A DNA stretch of 64,000 nt from Lolium rigidum (taxonomy: Eukaryota > Streptophyta > Magnoliopsida > Poales > Poaceae). Shown here in pieces: positions 56,010 through 64,000 of this stretch; the first letter of the stretch is position 1; each line of letters begins with the position of its first letter. The stretch is from NCBI RefSeq assembly GCF_022539505.1, contig NW_025901036.1:1-64000 (forward strand), read 5' to 3'. Both the position numbers and the translations under genes were made by a program. The notes under the pieces are model-generated. The model made no database searches. It saw only the letters and a program-made list of their open reading frames with translations, and had not been told where the DNA came from.

Positions 56010-57312
56010 GAGCACCTGGAGATCAGGCGACTGAGATTTAATTAAATCTCAGTCGTCGCGTCAGCAGATTATTAACGTACGTGTTTAATTTTCACAATGG
56101 CTTTCTCGCTGGTGACATTCTCGTTCGCTCTTCGTGGGCTGCATTTGCCTTTTCAGGTTTTTGTTATTTTGACGGTGGGCTCCCAGGCATTGCCAGGCCT
56201 ATAGATAAGGCCATGGAAGCAGCCACCGCAACAACAAATGATGCTGCTTTTTTAGTTAGCTTAAAGTAATAGAAGAAGCTTCTAAAAAAGTAATAGAAAG
56301 ATATACTTGTATATTTCATACAAAAGTTGTAACTCGTGTGCAACTAAAAAATTCCCAGTTGCAACCAAAGTGCAACTGCAAAACCATTACTTGTAACCTA
56401 CATGTAACCGGGAAAATCCCAATTACAACATATGTGCAACTAGGAAAATATCAGTTGCAACCCATAATAACAACAAAAAATTATGTTGCAACCAACGTGG
56501 AACTGGAAAATCTTGGTTGCAACACACGTGCGACTGAAAAAAAAAACTCAGTTACAATCTACGTGCAACTGGAACAAATTCAATTACAACCCACGTGCAA
56601 CTAGAACACGGACTCAATATCAACCCACATGCAATTAGAAAAGTCTCAGTTGCAACCCACATGCAACTGGAACACACTCAATTGCATCCCACGTGCAACT
56701 AGAACAGACTCAATAACAACCCACATGCAATTAGAAAAATCTCAGTTACAACTCACGTGCGATTGAAAGAATTCTAAGTTGCAACCAATCTGTAACTAGA
56801 AAATGTCACTTACAATCCATATGCTACTTCCATTGTGGAACTGGAGAAACAGTTGCAACCAAGGTGTAACTCCCTAGGCTAGAAACGAGTCACTACAAAA
56901 TCTAACGCTAAGGACATTTTTCTTAGTTGTAACTCATGCCCAACTTAAATTTACTCTGTTGTAATTTATGTGTAACTGGTCAAATCTTAGCCAAGCATTA
57001 GATCCATTTTTTTTTCTCAAAGGACACCAGTGCTGCACACAAATAGAAGCACCAAAGCCAAGACAAGAAAAAAAAATACAAAATGGCCACATGCTACCAG
57101 GCACGGCAAGAAACAAAGCTAAAAGCCGAAGACGGAACATACAGAGGAGCAGCCCACGAGAACAAATCAGTGCACGGTCGCACGGCTACAGAACGCAACG
57201 GTCGCGCGAGGCAAAATGACAGTAATCTGCACAAATCTTAACATATCAAATCTAACGGCTAATTAGGTGACTTAGACATAATAAAAATCAGGCGCCTGAT
57301 TTCTAGCAATAC
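56010..57312. mobile_element. Fold-back (Mutator-like?) element with palindromic ends
   Basis: The left end (GGGGAGCACCTGGAGATCAGG) carries a perfect 28-bp palindrome at 56028-56055 (CGACTGAGATTTAA and its complement). The right end carries AAATCAGGCGCCTGATTT (57285-57302). Read inward, both ends share a GA(A/G)ATCAGGCG core. The interior is mainly the 32-bp minisatellite. No transposase. The exact limits and TSD are uncertain. Confidence 0.5.
56328..56983. repeat. Degenerate 32-bp minisatellite with a dyad in each unit
   Basis: About 18-20 units of 30-36 bp with consensus AGTTGCAACCCACGTGCAACT followed by A-rich GAAAAxTCTC. Each unit contains GTTGCA..TGCAAC, an inverted repeat around CACGTG, so single strands could form a row of short hairpins. 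Open frames across it reflect low complexity and are not taken as genes. Confidence 0.85.
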
Positions 57313-57823
57313 TGTTTTCATTGCTATTGATTTGCTATTAAAGTTACATGACGTTGCTGACAGTGCCACATTGTCGTCAACTTTGTTTTGCCTCTGTCAT
57401 CGCCACACTGCTGTCGACCATGCTATGACCGACACTCCGCAGCATATGCTCAATAACAAATGTGTTGACAGAAACTTTTGGTCCACATTCACAGAACGTA
57501 TTTCAAAGTGGAACATCACGTTGGTTAATGGTTTCACACATTTGCTTGTTGGTTTGTCGCAACTCAGAAATATTCTGTAGTAGTATAAATAACAGTAAAG
57601 ACATACACGATTTTAGGACTAGTAGTATGGATTTTATTAAACCAAATGGAAAACGCAAATGCAAGATCAGCTACCAAATGTGTCGTGCAATCATGCACAC
57701 CATAAGAAAATCCAGAAATTAACCGACAGTAGATGCTCGTTTAGTTGGCCCACAATACATATAGGTACAATGTAAATGGCAGAGGGTGTGCTACATTTCA
57801 GTAGAACATAAAAGCAGCAAACA
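57313..57823. other. 3' flank of the F-box gene, no gene seen
   Basis: About 510 bp with only short ORFs; it may contain the 3' UTR and terminator of the F-box gene (minus strand, towards lower coordinates). Confidence 0.4.
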
Positions 57824-59425
57824 TCACAGCATAGAGTAACTTCTTGAAGCCTTCTTAATCACAAGACCAGTCTTCTGCAGGTTTCTCCAAACGCCAAGTA
57901 TAAGGTTAAACAATTTCTGAACATCGTCGTCGTCTCGGTATTTGATTTCAGTCCACTTCAGGCTTGGGCACTGGAAAGATGCCGTGTCCTGATATTCTAG
58001 AGATGTCTTCTCCATGTTTCCTCCTCCTTTGCTTTTGTTAGAACCTTCTGGAAGCTGTAGGGGGTAAAAAAAATATTTAGGCGTTTCTAAGATGGTAAAC
58101 CTAGAGTATATAACACGATAGAGATGAAAAAATACGAAAAGTACCTCACATAGTTGCAGAGTAAGCTTCTCTAAACAAGGGGCATTGTTCAGAAAGCTTC
58201 CCAGTATATCACAGTTGTCACTCAGATCACATTTGTCGAGCAGTAAGCTTCTCAAATTATGGAACACTGGGAAAGTACCCGATCCAATGTGTAAATTATC
58301 CTGAACGTGAACAGAGGAATCAAAACATTGTTCAGTTCAAATGATGAATACAAGTCTAAGGAAATGAAATTGAAGTATGGTTTTCTAATCCTCTTATTAA
58401 TTACAAAAATTAAAAAATCAAATGGCACCAGGAAACTACAAGCTCAAACACTATATATGTTCTCATTGATAGAACTTGGGGGCGGGGGAGTCCTTCAGAC
58501 GAAAAAAATAGAGTAACAAGCATGAGAGACATACCAGCGTTCGAAGACCAGTCAGTTCTAAATCTCTGACATAAATTAGGCTGTAGAGAAGCTTGCATGG
58601 CAGTATCGCTGTGGAGTGTTTCAAGCGAATGGTGGCTTTGACGAGGAACGGCATCTCGTCTACTGTAACAGCATGCCAGTTTTGACCAAAAGCAGTAATG
58701 AACAGCTGCAAGTAAGTAAGAGACGGAGCTTTGATAGTCAACGCACTGGGATTGGAAGTTGTACAATCCTCGATGGTTAAATTCTTGAGTGTGCAAGATG
58801 CAATTTCCGCATCATCATCAAGCTTGCAGCGCTTGAGCTCCAAATCCTCCAGGACCGGGTAGCTAGAACAAGGAAGTTGCCGTGCAAAAGTTCTATCCAG
58901 AGTAATCCCTGTAAGATGCAGCCTGCTTAGGCGTGAAGAACCGGAACCAAAACGTGGTAATTTACAATCGCCGGTCGAATGGATCTCCACCACTTTGGGG
59001 CATCGCTTGATGCAACGGCATAGCCATGAGTTGATAAACTTGATCTCACGATGAGAAACGGCATGGCAAACGGCATGGAACCGGAAGCTATCCAATGTTG
59101 GTGCGCTGTGAAACATGAGCAGATTGGTGACGAAATCCTCAAACCTAGTGTAGTCAATGTCATCCTCAAACTCATCATCATAGTCGTCGTCCAAATACTC
59201 TGATCCCAGCCCGATTGCGGAGGGGCGGAAGTCCTGCTCATCGATGCTGATGAAAGGCATGGAGCACCATAGGTCCTCCCACCGCCGTGACAGCATGCAC
59301 GTCTGCACGGCCTCCCGGACCGTGAGGAACGACATGATATAGTGGATGAGACCATCAGGGAGATCACTTAACCTGTCGGCGTTGCCAGCGGGCCGTTTGC
59401 CGGAGGGGCCCATCGTCCGTGCCAT
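57824..59425 (-). CDS. F-box/LRR-type protein, three exons, 425 aa, intact
   Basis: Exons: 59425-58535 (297 codons), 58300-58145 (52 codons), 58054-57824 (76 codons plus stop). All introns obey GT-AG (CTG|GTATGT..TTCAG|GATAAT; GAG|GTACTT..CTACAG|CTTCCA) and all joins are in phase 0. The N-terminus, MARTMGPSGKRPAGNADRLS, leads into an F-box at residues ~19-60 (LSDLPDGLIHYIMSFL, then AVQTCMLSRRWEDLW). Then come an acidic loop (YLDDDYDDEFEDDID) and leucine-rich repeats (LEDLELKRCKLDDDAEIASC, LKNLTIEDC, LRSLLLDKCDLSD, LEKLTLQLCE). This is the grass SCF E3-ligase adaptor family in which the F-box binds SKP1 and the repeats bind a substrate. It is shorter than members with a full FBD domain. The Met at 59425 is chosen over 59413 as the first in-frame ATG of the F-box context; an upstream ATG at 59593 gives an atypical extension. 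It is surrounded by transposons and may be within a Helitron. Confidence 0.88.
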
Positions 59426-59844
59426 CACCTCTGCATCACAAGGATATGGTATCGTAATTCCTTCAAATCGCACTAATCTGAATCTGCAATAGTGGAAATG
59501 GGGAGACCATCGAGCCTCACCTACAGCCAGTGGCGGAGCGTGGCGCAACACAAAAGGATGGCCAACAGTCTGTAATGACAAAAAAAATCGCATGTAATTC
59601 TTGCAGAAAAACGTAACCGAATCAACAGAGAATTGCTATATAGAGATGTACTGATATATAACATGTTGACATAAGACCATATTGGAGCACTGATTCAGAT
59701 TCAATACTCTAATTGTAAAGCAAAAGGTGATCTACCAAAATAAAAGCAAACCAAGCTAGACTGTGGGAGTTGGGTACTAATTACAGAATTGCTCTCCTGT
59801 GCTTGCGAGCCTTAAAGTCTTCTAGTATATCTTAGTAGCTATAT
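59426..59844 (-). other. 5' flank of the F-box gene
   Basis: Contains the likely 5' UTR and promoter region. AT-rich patches near 59640-59680 (minus strand) could hold a TATA element, but none stands out. No separate gene. Confidence 0.4.
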
Positions 59845-59852
59845 TGTGCAGC
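59845..59852. repeat. Left TSD of hAT element (TGTGCAGC)
   Basis: Exact 8-bp duplication with 60832-60839. Confidence 0.95.
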
Positions 59853-60831
59853 CAGGGCCGGTCCTGAGATTTCGAGGGCCTGGGGCGAAAGTAGATTAGG
59901 GCCCCCCGTAATATGAACATTATATTAGAGGAATTGGTTTATTTTTATACAAAAATTGAAAACAACATCGATATTAGAAAATCTATAAACATTATATTAA
60001 CATTTCTAACACACATTTATGCAAACTCGTTGGTGAAGGTGAATAGTGATCACAGTGGCTTGTGGGAGCAGTGGGGTCTTTTCTAGGCGATTGGACCGCT
60101 CGCCTCTTGGCCTAGATACTTGAGGGCTAACGCGGTCTCCGGAACGGTTGAATGGCATGGAGTATGGCACACAACTAATAAAGAATTAGACTTGTATTTG
60201 ACTATGAACCTTGCAAATTTTATTTTTCTCCAAACTACTATGCGGCATTATTTTTTTGGTGGGTTTATAATAGACATTGTTGTAATTGCCTCACTATGTT
60301 TTCTCCACCGTCTATAATTTGCCTTGCGCACCGCCCTAGCCATCACTACGTTTTGGTTACGGCAATAGTGTTGAACATGTTTAGGCAATGATTAGAAAAA
60401 TTGGCACAAGATGGAACTAGATTATTTTTAGGAGAAAATAAAACATGAAAACCTTGTTTATATCGTATTCAGCAATCGTGGAGTCCATGGTGAATTCTGA
60501 GGGCCTCACCCACACTTTCCTTTCTAGAGCAGAACGGCCAGATCATAATTAACCAGCACGTAGCAAAAAAAAAAAAAAAAAAAAGAGGAGAGAAGGGCCT
60601 AAGTTAGCTAAAGAATAAAAAGGTCCAAGAACGAGCCCACAAAAAAAAAATGTACGCTTCGGCCTGTGTCGTCTGTATGTAACAGCCGCGAGAAAAAGCT
60701 TCAGAACTGCCTCTAATGGCGCTCTTCTCTCCCAAGTCCCAACGCCGCATATGCGCTACCTAGAAAAGGGCCCCTTGGTCTCGAGGGCCCAGGGCGGCCG
60801 CCCCTCCCGCCCCCCCTCAGGGCCGGGCCTG
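59853..60831. mobile_element. Non-autonomous hAT transposon, 979 bp
   Basis: Termini CAGGGCCGGTCCTGAG and, inverted, CAGGCCCGGCCCTGAG (14 of 16 identical), followed on both sides by GAGGGCC-like repeats, with perfect 8-bp TSDs. No hAT transposase; the largest ORF (60120-60317) has no motif. An A20 run lies near 60565-60584. Typical of the Ac-like, CAGGGCCGG-ended hAT family of grasses. Confidence 0.95.
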
Positions 60832-60839
60832 TGTGCAGC
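60832..60839. repeat. Right TSD of hAT element (TGTGCAGC)
   Basis: Matches 59845-59852. Confidence 0.95.
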
Positions 60840-61079
60840 AATTTCTCGTTCTACTTGAGAAAACCATCTAAACTGGGGCACGTCCGTAAATGTAGCCAAT
60901 TTTTTTTTTCCAAATCTCACAATCGGTATGTGCAATCCAACCATTCAACAAAGTAGGGCGATCTTCTTGTGTCAGATCAACTTGGTTCGGATGGAACTCT
61001 AATGAGGGAGGTCGTGGGATCGTTAGCTAGGAAGGAAATCTTTCTCACCTGACAAATCGAGTGAATCGATCGGACGAAA

Positions 61080-61146
61080 CTATGGAGGAAACAACAAATG
61101 CGGACCAAACCACGGAAACCTTATTTTCTTTATTATTAGGTATAGA
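61080..61146 (-). mobile_element. 5' terminus of Helitron H6 (minus strand)
   Basis: On the minus strand TCTATACCTAATAATAAAGA starts at 61146 and continues AAATAAGGTTTCCGTGGTTT, then GGTCCGCA. The subterminal CCGTGGTT.GGTCCG block is shared with the 5' end of H5 at 63240, so this is the same family. The element extends left. Its 3' CTRR end was not found, so it could contain the hAT element and even the F-box gene. Confidence 0.7.
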
Positions 61147-63240
61147 CTAGGAAAATTGCTCGTGCGTTGCAACGGGAGATACATATTAAAATATCTTCAA
61201 CAAAAGTTACAAATGAGTAGACACGCTCTCCACAATTTGTATTAAAACAACCCAATAGATGATCTTTGAAAATCAATGCTATTTTGTGTGCAATGTAAAT
61301 ATGTTAAAAGACTTTTTACATTATATATATTTATTTGGTATCAAGAAAATCAAAATAGTTTCTACGCATTTTTCTTGTACTGTTTCAACATGAACAATCA
61401 CTCTTATATTCATCCTATCAACCATATATAATGATATTTTTGACGAATGACAAGCAATCCGACGAGAAGATGCAACCATGTTCACCGGTAGCCAATCCCT
61501 CGGGCGATCGAGTCCATTTAAAAAATAACTAATAATGCTGCATAAATGGTGGCATGAACATCAAAACACCTCGGACAACCACTGAATGAGCCATGGCTTT
61601 AAACTGATGAAAGATTGTAAGTTCAGATTCGAATTTTGTCTTAATAAGGCTCCAAGCTTCAACTGCAAATTGTTATAATAGGAATAATAGGATGGCGTGA
61701 TCCACTATATCCTCCGACGAGTAAAAATCCAACAATCATAGCATGTGGGAGTTGATCGAATCTGCAACTGAGCACCGGTGAATAGACAATTTTGAGCAAA
61801 GCCCCGGCCCATTAAACTACTTTTATGTTGTCCGGGCACTATACGAAACATTTTTCTAACTGAAGAATCATATCTTCACGAATCAAAATATTCCTTTATC
61901 GAAAAAAAAGAATCAAAATATTCACCAGCAGTGCTAATTGGGATATTGGAAATACGTTCAGCAACATATCCAGCAAAGAAAGCACGTGTCGTAACAAGCA
62001 GACCCATCTTCGAATATTATGGAACTGACCATGCTATATGACCATACAACATAGAGACTTGTTTACCATCTCCCATCTTCCACATACGACACTTTTCTTG
62101 AGCAAATATCTCTAATGAAAAAACAGCAGGCGGGAGTGAACTTGTAAGGTTCAAGACACCTTTTCAACAAATCTCTAATGGAGAAGATTTATAAGGCTCC
62201 CAGTGTCCAACGAAAATTCACAGGCTTATGTTCGCACGGGCAGGTGTAGTGGAGGTGAGAATAGTCGCAAAGTTGGCCTCGCAAGAGTCTCGTATGAGAC
62301 GCTCCTACGAGGTCTTTCGTAACTCGGCTCCTGCATCGCCCTCGCCTTTGCACACCTGGACACCTGGCTGCTCTCTTTTCTTGGGAACCACGTGTCGGCG
62401 CCATCTTCCCCTTCTACTTCCTTTGTCACGGCGGGTTGACGGTCACTAACGGAAGGTTCCGACTGATTTTGCTCGATCGTCTCTACAAGGCTGCAACACG
62501 CGTTGCCGCCGGCCAGGGAGTTGTAGATGGACGAACACTGAGGTTACTGCAGGTAGGGATTGGCGAGTCTTTCTCGGACCAGATCGGATCGGATCGGCGG
62601 CGAGCTAGCAAAGGTGATGGAGTACGAGTACTGGGCTGCTCTCATCTTCCTTTTCCTCGAGTCATCCGCGCGGCGCCGATTCTTTTGTTGATTCGTCTGC
62701 ATGATCGATCGTAGCCGCCTAGCCGACGTACGCCGAATATGACGGACCTGTACTCCTGGAGGCGCCGTCGCGCCGTCTACTTCTAATCATCCGCGAGTCG
62801 CAGATTGTTTCGTCGTTTCGTATGGGTGATCGATTGATCGGTGGCCGGCTCTCGTGGCCTCCTCGGTATGATGCAGCTCGTAATAGGTCTTGGTGCGCAG
62901 ACGACGAGCGGCCTCCAGCCTGCTCTAAAAAGGATCACCACGGACCTGTATGGAACGGACGGTACGCACAGGCAGATAACTTGTACGATTACGATACAAA
63001 CTTCCCGAGCGACGACGTGAGCCCTAGCTCCAGCCCGCTCTAAAAAGACCTACCACTTACGTGTACGAGACGGACTGGAGGACGCACGAGAAGACGGCGT
63101 ATACCATATACAAACTTCCGTACCGATGGCAGGTTTGAGCGATGACTAAAATCAGACGAAGGCGTATTAGTTGTTGGACGAAAGCGCATAGAGACGGACC
63201 GAACCACGGAAACGCTTCTCCCTTTATTATTAGGTATAGA
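61147..63240 (-). mobile_element. Helitron H5, complete, 2094 bp (minus strand)
   Basis: The 5' end is A|TCTATACCTAATAATAAAGG at 63240. The 3' end has the hairpin CCCGTTGCAACGCACGAG, then CAATTTTCCTAG at 61147, followed by T (61146): insertion between A and T, as expected for Helitrons. No RepHel, so non-autonomous. GC-rich segments at 62190-62720 and 62730-63060 look like captured gene fragments. Their ORFs (up to ~90 codons) show no recognisable domain. Confidence 0.82.
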
Positions 63241-64000
63241 TATAGATTCAGTGGAAGCAATCTCTAAGGCCAATCACTCCCAATTTAGATATTCTAAATG
63301 TGAATTTTCATGGCGGCTGTAAGCTAGCTACAATGCGTCAACGCCAATCTAGAGAACACAAAGCAAAATGTAAAATTAATCTACTCTAACCACCACTCCA
63401 CCGCTGGCATGTAGACCTGCCAGAACATGGTGTCGTTCATTGGAGGATATTGGTAAGGGGAGGATAACTTCCGCTTGAAAATCGAATCGAGCTCCCATCG
63501 CCGGTAACAGGTGACACTATCTGCAGGCGCTGACCTCCGGCCTCCTCCCGTACAATACCTCCAGCTGAACGTTGAGAGAGAGCGATGCGCGTGGAAAACT
63601 CAGAGCAGTGCGGACGACCCACCGATTCAGGTGATCTCGGCCGGCCACGGTACCAATGGCCGGAGGGAGCCGAGACCCCGCGTGACCCTTGTTCGTGGGG
63701 CCGTGTTCGGTGGTGCGGTCCAGGGCATCCGCGCCGGAGAGAAGGGGAGATTTTATGTAGGACGCGAACAAGGGGATCCAGGGATGGAGCCGGTTGCCGG
63801 CCGCATGCTGTGCAGCATAGCCGTTGGCCGCCGCCGGCTCCTCCACACAAGCCTGCCGGCGGACCCAATGCAGCTTCCTGTACGCCCTCTTCTTCTAGCG
63901 CCCCGTAGTACCAGATGCGCGACCGTGTCCGAGTCCTCGCGCCAGTACACCGACAATCCGGCCGGAGGGGCGGGCGATGGCCCGTGGCTGACCCTGTCGC
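63241..64000. other. Flank of Helitron H5, possible gene 3' region, unassigned
   Basis: 63241-63420 is AT-rich. 63430-64000 is GC-rich with overlapping ORFs on both strands (up to 143 codons, minus strand), all rich in Arg/Pro/Gly and without motifs. One minus-strand frame is open to the window edge, so the end of a gene cannot be excluded, but I cannot support one. Confidence 0.25.

Noticed and set aside
56338..56604. An 88-codon ORF
   Set aside because: It is a reading through the 32-bp minisatellite, with no start context or family.
63437..63956. Three minus-strand ORFs (67-143 codons) at the window edge
   Set aside because: Overlapping frames, no domain, no clear splice structure; a gene end cannot be excluded but is not supported.
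1..64000. tRNA genes, CRISPR arrays, prokaryotic operons
   Set aside because: No tRNA cloverleaf, no regular short direct repeats with unique spacers, and no bacterial gene organisation. The tRNA-like matches are only retrotransposon primer-binding sites.

Overview
This is a repeat-dominated window from a large grass genome, most likely a Pooideae species (ryegrass, oat or Triticeae type). The evidence is nested LTR retrotransposons with grass-type tRNA-Asp and tRNA-Met primer sites, a CACTA element with ACCGGTGCTAA subterminal repeats, a Stowaway MITE, Helitrons ending in a CCCGT..ACGGG hairpin plus CTAG, an hAT element starting CAGGGCCGG, a PIF/Harbinger end starting GGGCGCGTTTGG, and one grass-style F-box/LRR gene. 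No rRNA or tRNA gene, CRISPR array or bacterial feature was found.

Left block (1-21698): a stack of LTR retrotransposons nested in each other. A 1.2-kb-LTR family ('C'; only its 3' LTR edge is visible at 1-199) lies in an intron of the antisense gene of a Tat/Retand-like element ('D', 200-9984). The non-autonomous element 'A' (884-7539, TSD GACCT) splits the same antisense gene. D has landed in the reverse-transcriptase region of a minus-strand, Tekay-like chromovirus-type element ('E', 9990-16982). E sits about 10 bp downstream of the TATA box in the LTR of another such element ('F', 16983-18583). A third long LTR of this type ('G', 18688-21698) follows.

Middle block (21699-45470): minus-strand Helitrons joined tail to head (junctions near 22346, at 28307/28308 and possibly 29127/29128). 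One carries a nested 4.35-kb CACTA element (23319-27672, TSD GCC) with a partial 5S-rRNA-like sequence inside. Then come a GC-rich gene-like 5' segment (31.1-32.1 kb), long AT-rich DNA with a palindrome-ended MITE, a 5'-truncated LINE with a 12-bp TSD (36742-37573), dispersed hairpin-bearing repeats, and a C-terminal fragment of a Helitron/PIF1-type helicase (44184-44357).

Right block (45470-64000): the 3' part of a second C-family element, with a structured LTR at 53055-54224 and an acidic, serine-rich antisense gene. That gene is split by 'B' (45695-52319, TSD CTGCC), a second copy of the A family in the same orientation. C abuts the right half of a PIF/Harbinger element with a Myb/SANT-like pseudogene and a viroplasmin/RNase H1-N domain gene carrying a C-terminal membrane tail. 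Then follow a fold-back element with a 32-bp minisatellite, the F-box/LRR gene (57824-59425, three exons, the only intact host-like gene seen), an hAT element with perfect 8-bp TSDs (59853-60831), and two more tail-to-head Helitrons (junction 61146/61147; the right one is 61147-63240).

Two general points. First, the four A/B LTR copies differ mostly at CAG/CTG trinucleotides (CAG read as CGG or CGAG, CTG read as CGG). This looks like a base-calling artefact at CHG-methylated cytosines and probably explains several frameshifts. Second, almost every LTR element here carries an uncharacterised accessory ORF: the A/B single ORF, the E upstream ORF and the C and D antisense genes. These are the best candidates for undescribed biology in the window.
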